From Paraburkholderia humisilvae (GTDB taxonomy: Bacteria; Pseudomonadota; Gammaproteobacteria; Burkholderiales; Burkholderiaceae): a stretch of 41,538 nucleotides of DNA. This document shows, one piece after another, positions 31,531 through 39,543 of the stretch. The stretch lies in the NCBI RefSeq assembly GCF_902859855.1, contig NZ_CADIKH010000055.1:1-41538 (forward strand), in the 5' to 3' direction. The position numbers were made by a program, and so were the translations under genes. The notes under the pieces were generated by a model, which searched no databases, had not been told where the DNA came from, and worked only from the letters and a program-made list of their open reading frames with translations. Numbering within the stretch: position 1 is the stretch's first letter; each line of letters starts with the position of its first letter.

Positions 31531-31585
31531 GCTCAGGTATCGCTCAGGCTCCGCTCAAGCAGCCCTCAAGCACCCCTCAAGCGCC
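31531..31585. repeat. five 11-bp imperfect tandem repeats upstream of bioA
   Basis: Units GCTCAGGTATC, GCTCAGGCTCC, GCTCAAGCAGC, CCTCAAGCACC and CCTCAAGCGCC follow without gaps. They share a (G/C)CTCARG core. The array lies 28 bp upstream of the possible bioA ATG and 85 bp upstream of the TTG start, in the operon leader. It has the same 11-bp period as the array at 6886-6973 but a different unit. Confidence 0.85.
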
Positions 31586-31620
31586 CCGACAACACGCGGC
31601 GAGCGCGGGCGAGGCTGTGA

Positions 31621-31651
31621 GATTAACGCGTAATCAGGCGCAATGCACCAA
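31621..31651 (-). promoter_or_regulatory. candidate bio promoter with overlapping palindrome
   Basis: On the minus strand TTGGTG (31651-31646) and GTTAAT (31627-31622) are separated by 18 bp. The -10-like box is inside the perfect 5-bp inverted repeat GATTA-ACGCG-TAATC (31621-31635, plus-strand reading), a plausible repressor site for the biotin operon. The boxes match consensus only moderately. Confidence 0.4.
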
Positions 31652-31873
31652 GTGAAAATTGTCGGACGGTGCTCGGGGAGAGCTTGATTTGTAACGGTTT
31701 TTCGACGATCGAAGCAGCTTCGCGCGGATCGCTTCCGAAGGACGCAAATCGATGCAGTTGACGACGACAGAGTGACCAGCCCGTACGGAAAGATTTGTCG
31801 CGCCGAACGCACTGTCGCGCGCCAGCCCATCCCGGCGGGCGCAGAGCGGAAGCAACGCGGGGTAAAGACAAAT
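31652..31873. other. intergenic region between bioA leader and terminator
   Basis: No gene supported. It may contain further regulatory sequence for the bio operon. Nothing else recognisable. Confidence 0.3.
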
Positions 31874-31899
31874 GAAAAAGGCGCAATCGAGTTGCGCCT
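31874..31899 (-). terminator. intrinsic terminator of the secreted hydrolase gene
   Basis: On the minus strand AGGCGCAA / TTGCGCCT (8 perfect pairs, 5-nt loop, 31899-31879) is followed directly by TTTTT (31878-31874). It lies about 45 bp beyond the hydrolase stop and insulates the bio operon from read-through. Confidence 0.9.
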
Positions 31900-31943
31900 G
31901 TCGTTGAAACCGTCGCGGAACGCCGCGCCGAAGATCGTTCAGA

Positions 31944-33239
31944 TCAATTGCTCGCGAGCGCCGGCTTGCTGTCGTGCTTCGGATTGCTGCTGTCGTTGCC
32001 GTTGCCGTTTTCGACGGTTTGCGTATCGGCCGAGCGCTGCTTCCAGACCACGGTATCGTTCACCGCGTACAACCGGCACGGGTCGCTGCTTTGCTTCTGG
32101 CAATTCGACACGGCCACCGCCATCGGGTCGTCGCCGCCTTCGGCCCACGACCACGCGCCCGACGCCGACACCGCGAACGCGCGGCTCGGGTACTGATGCA
32201 GGAAGTTGCGGTAGCCGTTGCGGCCCGCATCGTCGATAAAGGGCACGGAATTGACTGAATCGACCGCCGCGAAGTCGGTCGCTTTCGGCTCCGAGGGTTC
32301 CGACACCTGGTATTGAATGCGCGTGGGCATGCCGACGCGCGCGAGGAAGCGTTCGACCGACGGCCACCAGATATGCACGCCGTCACGGTCGCCGACGAGG
32401 CGATGCGCATCGTTCTTGTACATGCCGAAATCGACCATCTTCGAAGTCGCGCCATGCGCGTCGTACGCGGTGTACATCTGCGAGACGAGTTCAGGCGACC
32501 AGATCGAGTCGTTATCGCCATACAGCCACAGCGAGGGCACGTGCACCTTTTCGCCGTACGTGCCGAATGCGCGGGTCAGATTGCCCTGCCAGTCGGTGCA
32601 CGCATCCTGCCGCAAGCCGCCCGAAAAATTGATCAGTCCGCGCACGCCCGGCGCGGCCTGCGCGCCGTATGCGATGGTCGCGAGGCCGCCGTGCGAGGTG
32701 CCGGCGACCACGATGTGCTGCCCGTCGACGTACGGTTGTTTAGACATGTAGTCGACTGTCGACGCGACGTCCGCGGCCTGGCTCATGCCGTTGCGTTCGA
32801 CGTCGCAGCCGTCCTGCACGTACGTGCCGCCCGACTGCGCGAAACCCTGCCGGTTCGGCGCGACCACCACGTAGCCGCGCCGCACGAACTCACGTGCGAA
32901 CGAGACGGGATCGCTGCGCGCCTGCGAGCGCGGGTCGCCGTGAATCTTGCCGTGGTTGAAGACAACCAGCGGGAACGGCCCCGGGCCGTCGGGCTTGTAG
33001 ACCGTCGTTTGCAATGTGATCGTGCCGTCCGCGCCGCCGGGAATACCGATGACCTCTTCGTTCATATGAACGGTCGGCAGATAGTGGTCGTCATCGAGCG
33101 CGATACGCGGCACGGTGGCGTTCGAGAGCGGGCCACCGTCGACGTCCGTGGTCGTGCCTGCCTGCGCAGCCGCCGTTGCGGCCAGCGCTGCGCACGCCAC
33201 AACCATCGCACACCCCGTTCGGATCTTCCTGAACATCAT
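31944..33239 (-). CDS. secreted alpha/beta hydrolase (dienelactone-hydrolase-like) with C-terminal extension
   Basis: A 431-residue protein with a signal peptide (MMFRKIRTGCAMVVACAALA, cleavage near AQA). Its alpha/beta hydrolase domain has S182 in GTSHGG, D244 in YGDNDS and H279 in NDAHR. A C-terminal region of about 110 residues follows, with AFAVSASGAWSWAEGGDD, two cysteines (CQKQSSDPC) and RLYAVNDTVVW, then a disordered Asn/Ser/Asp tail. The extension looks like a small separate disulfide-bonded module. The protein is probably periplasmic. The start at 33239 was chosen to place the signal peptide first. Substrate unknown. Confidence 0.82.
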   Translation of the reverse strand: MMFRKIRTGCAMVVACAALAATAAAQAGTTTDVDGGPLSNATVPRIALDDDHYLPTVHMNEEVIGIPGGADGTITLQTTVYKPDGPGPFPLVVFNHGKIHGDPRSQARSDPVSFAREFVRRGYVVVAPNRQGFAQSGGTYVQDGCDVERNGMSQAADVASTVDYMSKQPYVDGQHIVVAGTSHGGLATIAYGAQAAPGVRGLINFSGGLRQDACTDWQGNLTRAFGTYGEKVHVPSLWLYGDNDSIWSPELVSQMYTAYDAHGATSKMVDFGMYKNDAHRLVGDRDGVHIWWPSVERFLARVGMPTRIQYQVSEPSEPKATDFAAVDSVNSVPFIDDAGRNGYRNFLHQYPSRAFAVSASGAWSWAEGGDDPMAVAVSNCQKQSSDPCRLYAVNDTVVWKQRSADTQTVENGNGNDSSNPKHDSKPALASN

Positions 33240-33809
33240 CCGCTTTACCCGCTTCCAAATAACGCCTGAATATTGCCTGCCCGGTGTGAACGATTTGCCT
33301 GTGCGGCGCGGATGCGCTGCAAAAAGACAAAAAAAGTTCACCTGCGTGTCGAACAAGCGTTCGCACGCTGATCAAATCGCACCGAGTGAATCGCAAACTT
33401 AAGTCGACGCCACCCCACACGCCGATGACGAGCGTCGCGCGATGTCGTCTGAAACACGCCGCGCACGAGTGGAAAAGCGCTCTGCAACGGTGTGTCCGGA
33501 CATCATGCGGGGGCGGTGTATCCGCGCCTCCGCAACGGACGTTCAAGACTATGGCTCGATCCTGGCACGACAATTTCCCTTTGCGCAATTCAGTACAAAC
33601 CCCTGCCGTACGAATTGCCGTTGCGGAATGTGGTATGCGGCCGCGCGAACCGCGCCCCTGCTGGCTGCGCGTAAAAGTTGCGGCCCGTGGACGTCGCGGA
33701 CAACCAACAATCTTTGCTGCGAAAAAATGGCGATTTAAAGGGAACGGTCCCGAATGCCGAGTTATGTTAGTTCAGTGAACCGAAACAAATCTGTAATAAA
33801 TGCGTGAAG
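33240..33809. other. 570-bp intergenic region with no supported gene
   Basis: It contains the promoter of the secreted hydrolase (near 33300-33400 on the minus strand). An open frame at 33386-33778 has no Shine-Dalgarno sequence, an Arg/Cys/Pro-rich composition and no recognisable domain. An AT-rich part (33700-33805) precedes the ychJ stop. Nothing else identified. Confidence 0.35.
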
Positions 33810-34292
33810 TCAGCGATCGCTTACCACGCCGTCGACATAGCGCCAGCGTCCATCGTCGCCACGCACGAATCGGCTCGATTCCTCGAGCCGATGGGCCCGC
33901 CCGCCGAGTTTGTAACGTGCGACGAAGTCGACTTCGGCATGCGTGTCATCGACAGTCGCGAAGCGTTTGATTTGCAGACCAAGCCAGCGTGGCGCGTCCG
34001 GCGCCGACGGGTCGACGTCCAGGTCGGCTGGGCAGGTGTGTGGCGCCCACGTTGCGCGCAGGTAGTCGGTATCGCCGAGCACGTACGCGCTATACCGTGA
34101 GCGCATCAGTTCGAGCGCGGTGGGCGCGGGCACATCACCATCGAGATAGCGACCGCAGCACTCGGCAAAGCATGGTGCCTGTGCCGGGGGGGCGCGCCGT
34201 CCATGGGCCGGTTCGGGCGCGGCGCCGCCGCATGGGCATGTGGCCGCCCGTTGCGCCTTCGGTGCGGTGTTTCCGGTTGCGCGGGTTGTCAT
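33810..34292 (-). CDS. ychJ: YchJ/UPF0225 family protein
   Basis: A 160-residue protein of the YchJ family. The N-terminal SEC-C-like zinc motif CPCGG (19-23) and CFAECCGRYLDG (41-52) are followed by the NTF2-like core with LMRSRYSAYVLGDTDYLRATW and EVDFVARYK. Its role is uncharacterised. It begins 4 nt after the acyl-CoA dehydrogenase stop, so it is probably the last gene of that transcript. A Pro/Ala insertion separates the two cysteine motifs. Confidence 0.9.
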   Translation of the reverse strand: MTTRATGNTAPKAQRAATCPCGGAAPEPAHGRRAPPAQAPCFAECCGRYLDGDVPAPTALELMRSRYSAYVLGDTDYLRATWAPHTCPADLDVDPSAPDAPRWLGLQIKRFATVDDTHAEVDFVARYKLGGRAHRLEESSRFVRGDDGRWRYVDGVVSDR

Positions 34293-34296
34293 CGTG

Positions 34297-35433
34297 TCAG
34301 TTCAGTCCGCGGGCGATCAGGATCTTCTGGATGTCGCTCGTGCCTTCATAGATCTGGCACACGCGCACATCCCGATAGATGCGTTCGACTGGGAAGTCGC
34401 TTAGATAGCCGTAGCCGCCATGGATTTGCAGAGCCGCCGAGCAGATGCGTTCGGCGGCTTCCGATGCGAACAGTTTCGCCATCGCGGCTTCGGTGAGGCA
34501 GGGCAGCCCGGCGTCTTTCAACGATGCCGCGTGCCAGATCAACTGCCGCGCCGCTTCGAGCTGCGTCGCCATGTCGGCGAGCCGGAACTGCACGGCTTGG
34601 TGTTCGAAAAGCCGCTGGCCGAAGCTCTCGCGTTCTTTCGCGTAGACGAGCGCCGCTTCGAGCGCCGCGCGCGCCATGCCGACACTTTGCGCGGCGATGC
34701 CGATGCGACCGCCTTCGAGCCCGGACAGTGCGATCTTGTAGCCCTCGCCTTCGTTGCCGATCAGGTTGTCCGCCGGCACGCGGCACTGCTCGAACACGAT
34801 TTGCGCGGTATCCGAAGAGTGCTGGCCAAGCTTTTCCTCGACGCGTGCAACGACGTAGCCTGGCGTCCTGGTTGGCACGATAAACGCGCTGATGCCCCGC
34901 TTACCGGCGTCGCGGTCGGTGACGGCCATCACGATCGCGACGTCGCCGTTTTTGCCGCTCGTAATGAACTGCTTGACGCCATTCAACACATACGCGCTGC
35001 CGTTATCGACGCGCTGCGCCGTGGTGCGCAGCGCCGACGCGTCGGAACCGGCCTGCGGTTCGGTCAGACAGAACGCACCGAGCATGTCACCGCGAGCAAG
35101 CGGCGTCAGCCAGTCGCGCTTTTGCGCGTCATTGCCATACGTGAGAAGAATGCTGCACACCGGGCAGTTGTTGACCGAGATTGCCGTCGACGTGCCGCCG
35201 TCACCTGCTGCGATTTCCTCGATAATCACCGCCAGCGCCAGCGCGTCGAGACCCGCGCCGCCCCACGTGTCCGGCACGAGCACGCCGTAGGCGCCGAGTT
35301 CGGCGAGCCCTTTGTGCACGTCGGCAGGGAAGGTGCGGTCGCGATCCCATTGCGCGGCGCGCGGCACGATTTCATCGCGCACGAAGGTACGTACCGCGTC
35401 GCGGATCATCAAGTGATCCTGATCGAGCACCAT
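34297..35433 (-). CDS. acyl-CoA dehydrogenase
   Basis: A 378-residue FAD-dependent dehydrogenase. Motifs are FCLTEPQAGSDA (FAD/substrate), VNGVKQFITSG-like LNGVKQFITSGK, GRIGIAAQSVGMARAALE, QIHGGYGY and catalytic E363 in QIYEGTSDIQ. The position of the base near the C-terminus is that of short- and medium-chain acyl-CoA dehydrogenases rather than isovaleryl-CoA dehydrogenase. AGGAG precedes the ATG at 35433. It would pass electrons to ETF during acyl-CoA beta-oxidation. It follows a truncated SDR gene and the thiolase on the same strand. Confidence 0.94.
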   Translation of the reverse strand: MVLDQDHLMIRDAVRTFVRDEIVPRAAQWDRDRTFPADVHKGLAELGAYGVLVPDTWGGAGLDALALAVIIEEIAAGDGGTSTAISVNNCPVCSILLTYGNDAQKRDWLTPLARGDMLGAFCLTEPQAGSDASALRTTAQRVDNGSAYVLNGVKQFITSGKNGDVAIVMAVTDRDAGKRGISAFIVPTRTPGYVVARVEEKLGQHSSDTAQIVFEQCRVPADNLIGNEGEGYKIALSGLEGGRIGIAAQSVGMARAALEAALVYAKERESFGQRLFEHQAVQFRLADMATQLEAARQLIWHAASLKDAGLPCLTEAAMAKLFASEAAERICSAALQIHGGYGYLSDFPVERIYRDVRVCQIYEGTSDIQKILIARGLN

Positions 35434-35543
35434 GGGTGCGTCTCCTGTTCGTTGCCGGGCACGCGCCAGCCGGCCTGTCGATACTGTCTCGCGAATTCCC
35501 AGCCGATGCCGCGTGACGCGCCGACGATCAACACGGTTTTCAT
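35434..35543 (-). pseudogene. N-terminal remnant of an SDR-family oxidoreductase
   Basis: With an intact ATG at 35543 and GGAG upstream, the frame gives MKTVLIVGASRGIGWEFARQ and continues through GWRV, the first beta-alpha unit and NAD(P) motif (GxxxGxG-like GASRGIG) of a short-chain dehydrogenase. After about 28 residues it runs straight into the acyl-CoA dehydrogenase ribosome-binding site (PGNEQETH). The remaining 200-odd residues of the family are absent. It lies exactly where an SDR gene would sit between thiolase and dehydrogenase. Internal deletion is the simplest explanation. Confidence 0.8.
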
Positions 35544-35572
35544 GCAGTCTCCGTTGCTCCCGCGCCGTCGCG

Positions 35573-36763
35573 TTAGAGCAGTTCGACGCCCATTGCCGTG
35601 GCTTCGCCACCGCCGATGCATAGGCTCGCGACGCCGCGTTTGAGCCCGCGATGCTTCAATGCGCCCAGCAGCGTGACAAGAATGCGCGCACCCGATGCGC
35701 CGATCGGATGACCGAGTGCGCAGGCGCCGCCGTGCACATTGACTTTCGCGTGCGGCAAGCCGTGCTCCTTCATTGCCGCCATCGTCACGACCGCAAACGC
35801 TTCGTTGATCTCGTACAGGTCGACGTCGCCCGCGCGCCAGCCATTCCTGTCGAACAGTCTGCGCAGCGCGCCGACCGGTGCGGTCGTGAATTTCGCCGGT
35901 TCCTGAGCGAACGTCGCATGGCCGACCACGCGCGCAAGCGGGGTGACGCCAAGGCGTTGCGCAGTCGACGCGCGCATCATCACGAGCGCCGCGGCGCCAT
36001 CTGAAATGGACGATGAGTTCGCCGCCGTCACCGTGCCGGTTTTGCTGAAGGCGGGCTTGAGCGACGCAATCTTGTCGGGATGGGCCTTGAACGGCTGCTC
36101 GTCACGTTCGACGAGCACCTCGCCCTTGCGGCTCGTCACCTTGACCGGCGCGATTTCCCACGCGAACGAACCGTCTTCGTTTGCGCGTTTTGCGCGTGTC
36201 AGCGATTCGACCGCAAACGCGTCCTGCGCTTCGCGCGTGAAATCGAACGACGCTGCGCATTCCTCGGCGAACGTGCCCATCAGCCGGCCTTTGTCGTACG
36301 CGTCTTCGAGGCCGTCGAGAAACATATGATCGAGCACCTGGCCGTGGCCCATCCGCATGCCGCCGCGTGCCTTCGGCAGCAGGTACGGCGCGTTCGTCAT
36401 GCTCTCCATGCCGCCCGCGACGATCACGTCGGCCGAGCCCGCAGCCAGCATGTCGTGCGCAAACATCGCCGCACGCATCCCGGAGCCGCACATCTTGTTG
36501 ACAGTCGTGCAGCCGGTCGCGAGCGACAGGCCTGCGCCGAGTGCCGCCTGACGCGCCGGCGCCTGACCCTGGCCGGCGGGCAGCACGCAGCCCATCACGG
36601 CTTCATCGATCTGCCCGGGTTTGAGCCCGGCGCGCTGCACGGCCGCCTCGATCGCGGCCGCGCCGAGCTGCGGCGCGCTGAGCGCCGCGAAATCGCCCTG
36701 AAACGCCGCCATCGGCGTGCGCGCAGCGGCAACGATGACGATCGGATCGGTTGTCTCACTCAT
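35573..36763 (-). CDS. acetyl-CoA acetyltransferase (thiolase)
   Basis: A 396-residue biosynthetic-type thiolase. It carries nucleophile C92 in NKMCGSGM, H352 in GHPIGASGARI and C382 in CIGGGEATA, matching the Zoogloea ramigera triad with small offsets. It catalyses acetoacetyl-CoA formation or cleavage and tetramerises in the cytoplasm. Its 5' end overlaps the carbonic anhydrase gene by 8 nt, and a truncated SDR follows. With HMG-CoA lyase elsewhere in the window it could complete leucine-derived acetoacetate use. Confidence 0.95.
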   Translation of the reverse strand: MSETTDPIVIVAAARTPMAAFQGDFAALSAPQLGAAAIEAAVQRAGLKPGQIDEAVMGCVLPAGQGQAPARQAALGAGLSLATGCTTVNKMCGSGMRAAMFAHDMLAAGSADVIVAGGMESMTNAPYLLPKARGGMRMGHGQVLDHMFLDGLEDAYDKGRLMGTFAEECAASFDFTREAQDAFAVESLTRAKRANEDGSFAWEIAPVKVTSRKGEVLVERDEQPFKAHPDKIASLKPAFSKTGTVTAANSSSISDGAAALVMMRASTAQRLGVTPLARVVGHATFAQEPAKFTTAPVGALRRLFDRNGWRAGDVDLYEINEAFAVVTMAAMKEHGLPHAKVNVHGGACALGHPIGASGARILVTLLGALKHRGLKRGVASLCIGGGEATAMGVELL

Positions 36764-37532
36764 GTTTCAGCTCCTTGATCACGCCACGGACGACCGCGGG
36801 CACGTCGCCGAGCTTCGCGGCATCGGCGACGACCATGTCGTTTTCCGCTTCAAGCGCGTGACTTGTCGACACGGCGGCCACGCACTGTTCGTAAGTGGCT
36901 TCGAGCGAATCGATATCGGCGATCGTCATGCCAAGGTCGCGCACGCGGCCATCATGCACGCCGTAAACCCAGCCGTGAATGGTTAGATCCTGGCCGCGCG
37001 CCCATGCGTCGGTGATGATCGTCGTGCGGCATACGTTGACCACCTGTTCGATCGTATTCAGTTCGACAAGGCGCCGGTGCCGCGCCTCACCGATCGGCCA
37101 CTGCTCGAGCAGGTCGGCGTGCTTCGCGCGCACGTCCTGCACGTGATGCAGCCAGTTGTCCGCGAGGCCGACACGCCGGCCGAGCAGCGCGGCCCCGACG
37201 CCCGAGCACCCGTAGTGGCCGACCACGAGGATGTGCTTGACCTTCAGCAGGTCGACTGCGAACTGAATGACCGACAGACAATTCAGATCGCTGTGCACGA
37301 CGACGTTGGCGATATTCCGGTGCACGAACACCTCGCCCGGCGGCAAACCGATAATCTGATTCGCCGGCACGCGGGAATCCGAGCAGCCGATCCACAAATA
37401 CTCAGGCGTTTGCTGATGCGCGAGACGCGAGAAGTAGTCGGGGTCTTCGGACAGCTTTCGGTTCACCCACGCCTCGTTGTTGTCGAACAGATGCGCGAGC
37501 GGGTGAGGAGCGGAAGTAGCGTTGGTAGTCAT
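36756..37532 (-). CDS. can: beta-class carbonic anhydrase
   Basis: A 258-residue beta-carbonic anhydrase (Can type) interconverting CO2 and bicarbonate. Zinc ligands are C50 and D52 in CSDSR, H106 and C109 in GHYGC. HRNIAN and the W/Y-rich C-terminal half match. The 3' end overlaps the thiolase start by 8 nt. It starts at 37532, 127 bp beyond the aceK stop on the same strand. The last 40 residues (from about STSHALEAENDM) extend slightly beyond the usual E. coli length. Bicarbonate supply for biotin-dependent carboxylases is a plausible reason for this neighbourhood. Confidence 0.95.
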   Translation of the reverse strand: MTTNATSAPHPLAHLFDNNEAWVNRKLSEDPDYFSRLAHQQTPEYLWIGCSDSRVPANQIIGLPPGEVFVHRNIANVVVHSDLNCLSVIQFAVDLLKVKHILVVGHYGCSGVGAALLGRRVGLADNWLHHVQDVRAKHADLLEQWPIGEARHRRLVELNTIEQVVNVCRTTIITDAWARGQDLTIHGWVYGVHDGRVRDLGMTIADIDSLEATYEQCVAAVSTSHALEAENDMVVADAAKLGDVPAVVRGVIKELKHE

Positions 37533-37658
37533 GATCGGTCGAAGCCGTGATGAGGACCGGCGTGCCGGTCCGTTGGGGGTGCGATGCCAGGCCGCCGGGC
37601 GGGCGGCGCCGGCGTAGTCGTTCGGGTGCGTGCTGCATGCGTTCGCTCATGCGACGTC
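37533..37658. other. spacer between aceK and can
   Basis: 126 bp without a gene. A GC-rich hairpin GCCGCC/GGCGGC (37591-37607) lacks a U-tract on either strand. Confidence 0.35.
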
Positions 37659-39470
37659 TCACGCGGCACGCACGGCCGGATCGGCCGTGTTCGTACTGGC
37701 CGCGAAGCGCTCCGGATAGCGGTTGCGAAACCGCAGCGCGCGGTCATACGGATAAAAGTCGGGCAGTTCGCCTTTGAGAATGTGATCCTTGTGCCGCTGC
37801 CACAGCACAGGATCGAAAAAATCCGCGTGATGCCGGATAAAAGACTTGCGCACGCGTGGGTCGCCCAGCAAAAACGTGCCGTAGGTCTCGGGAAAGATGT
37901 CGTGCTGACCGACCGTATACCACGGCTCACCGGACATCTCGTCTTCGTCGTTGCGCGGCGGAGGCACCGCCCGCACATTGCAGTCGGTCAGATACTCGAT
38001 CTCATCGTAATCGTAGAACACCACGCGGCCGTGGCGCGTGACGCCGAAGTTCTTGTACAGCATGTCGCCCGGAAAGATATTTGCCTGCATCAGTTCCTTG
38101 ACCGCGTCGCCATATTCCTTGATTGCGTGGTCGATGTCGTCGTCCGTGCCGCTTTGCAGGAACAGATTGAGCGGCACCATGCGACGCTCGATGTACAGGT
38201 GCTCGATCACGAGGTTGTCGCCTTCGTATTCGAGTAGCGACGGCACTTCTTTCCGCAACTCGCGCAACAGCGCGTCGTCGATGCGCGACAGCGGCAGCGC
38301 GACGCTCGAATATTCGAGCGTGTCGGCCATCCGGCCGAGCCGGTCGTGACGTTTGACGAGCTGATACTTCTCCTGGATTTGCGCGCGTGTCGTGTCCTTC
38401 GGCGGCGGAAAGTGATCCTTGATCAGCTTGAACACATACGGAAACGACGGCAGCGTGAATACCAGCATCACGAGGCCCTTGATGCCGGGCGCAATGGTAA
38501 ACAAATCGCTCGAGTGCGACAGATGATGCAACAGGTCGCGATAGAACAGATTCTTGCCCTGCTTCTGCAAGCCGACTGATGTGTAAATTTCCGCCTTTGG
38601 CTTGCCCGGCATGATCGTGCCGAGAAACTCGATAAACGCGGACGGCACTTCCATGTCGACCAGGAAATACGAATGCGAAAAGCTGAAGATGATCAGCAAC
38701 TGCTCGCGTTTGAGCAGCACGGTGTCGAGCGCGAGCAGGCCCGGCCGCACATGATGGATCGGTATCGCGAACGGCACCAGCAGATCGCCGTTGATCACGC
38801 GCCCGACGATATACGCGGCCTTGTTCCGGAAGAACAGCGACGACAGCACGTGAATCTGGAAGTTGGGCGCCTCGGCGAATGGGCCGAATGTGTCGTGAAT
38901 CGACTGCAGCACGCAGCCGACGTCGCGCGCCAGGTCCTGGAACGGCGGGTTGAGCTGGAAATTCGTGACGATGCGCTCGAGCGTTTCGGCAAAGCCGTCC
39001 TTACCCGGGTAATACGCGCGATACGTCGGCTTGGCGGCGGGTTCGTCGTTTTCGATGTATTCGGTCGAAATCGCCGGACGCACGAATATGAAGTCGTTGT
39101 TGAAATACGAGCGGTGCAGAATCTTGCAGCAAACGGAATTGAAGAACGTCTCCGCGCATTCCGGCTGCCGGTGCGAAGTCAGCAGGCCGATATAGTGCAG
39201 CTTGATCTGCTGCCAGACTTCATTGTCGATATTTTCCGCGTCGTATTCGTCTTCGAGCCGCTCGACACACTCCGTCACGCGCTCGTCGTATGACGTGATG
39301 CGTTCGCGCGCGAGACGCGCAATGCCGTGCCAGTCCGCCGCTTCAAACAGATCTTTCGCATGGATCGCCGCGTCGCGGAAGATCCGGTAATGCCGGTCGA
39401 AACCCTCGAGCATCGCTTGCGCGACATCGAAGCCGATTTGCGATGACAGCAGTTTAGGGAAGTGATTCAT
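37659..39470 (-). CDS. aceK: isocitrate dehydrogenase kinase/phosphatase
   Basis: A 603-residue bifunctional enzyme that phosphorylates and dephosphorylates isocitrate dehydrogenase to steer carbon between the TCA cycle and the glyoxylate bypass. Recognised by MNHFPKLLSSQIGFDVAQ at the N-terminus, APGIKGLVMLVFTLPSFPYV (ATP-binding P-loop region), FGVTRHGRVVFYDYDEIEYL (kinase catalytic/metal region) and WYTVGQHDIFPETY. The start at 39470 follows the family; a longer frame from 39512 adds 14 residues with no Shine-Dalgarno sequence. aceA/aceB are not in the window. A MerR gene lies upstream. Confidence 0.97.
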   Translation of the reverse strand: MNHFPKLLSSQIGFDVAQAMLEGFDRHYRIFRDAAIHAKDLFEAADWHGIARLARERITSYDERVTECVERLEDEYDAENIDNEVWQQIKLHYIGLLTSHRQPECAETFFNSVCCKILHRSYFNNDFIFVRPAISTEYIENDEPAAKPTYRAYYPGKDGFAETLERIVTNFQLNPPFQDLARDVGCVLQSIHDTFGPFAEAPNFQIHVLSSLFFRNKAAYIVGRVINGDLLVPFAIPIHHVRPGLLALDTVLLKREQLLIIFSFSHSYFLVDMEVPSAFIEFLGTIMPGKPKAEIYTSVGLQKQGKNLFYRDLLHHLSHSSDLFTIAPGIKGLVMLVFTLPSFPYVFKLIKDHFPPPKDTTRAQIQEKYQLVKRHDRLGRMADTLEYSSVALPLSRIDDALLRELRKEVPSLLEYEGDNLVIEHLYIERRMVPLNLFLQSGTDDDIDHAIKEYGDAVKELMQANIFPGDMLYKNFGVTRHGRVVFYDYDEIEYLTDCNVRAVPPPRNDEDEMSGEPWYTVGQHDIFPETYGTFLLGDPRVRKSFIRHHADFFDPVLWQRHKDHILKGELPDFYPYDRALRFRNRYPERFAASTNTADPAVRAA

Positions 39471-39543
39471 GTCGACCGTGCATTCGTTCAATGTCGTGAA
39501 GACATCCGACATTGTAGTGTTTGCGCAAGCTTCGGCATCCGCT

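Noticed and set aside
30205..31620. 471-codon plus-strand open frame over bioA
   Set aside because: Antisense shadow of bioA; no recognisable domain and no ribosome-binding site.
33386..33778. 130-codon plus-strand frame in a long gap
   Set aside because: GTG-type start without a Shine-Dalgarno, Arg/Cys/Pro-rich, no domain or signal; not distinguishable from chance in GC-rich DNA.
37591..37607. Terminator between aceK and can
   Set aside because: Good GC stem but no U-tract on either strand.
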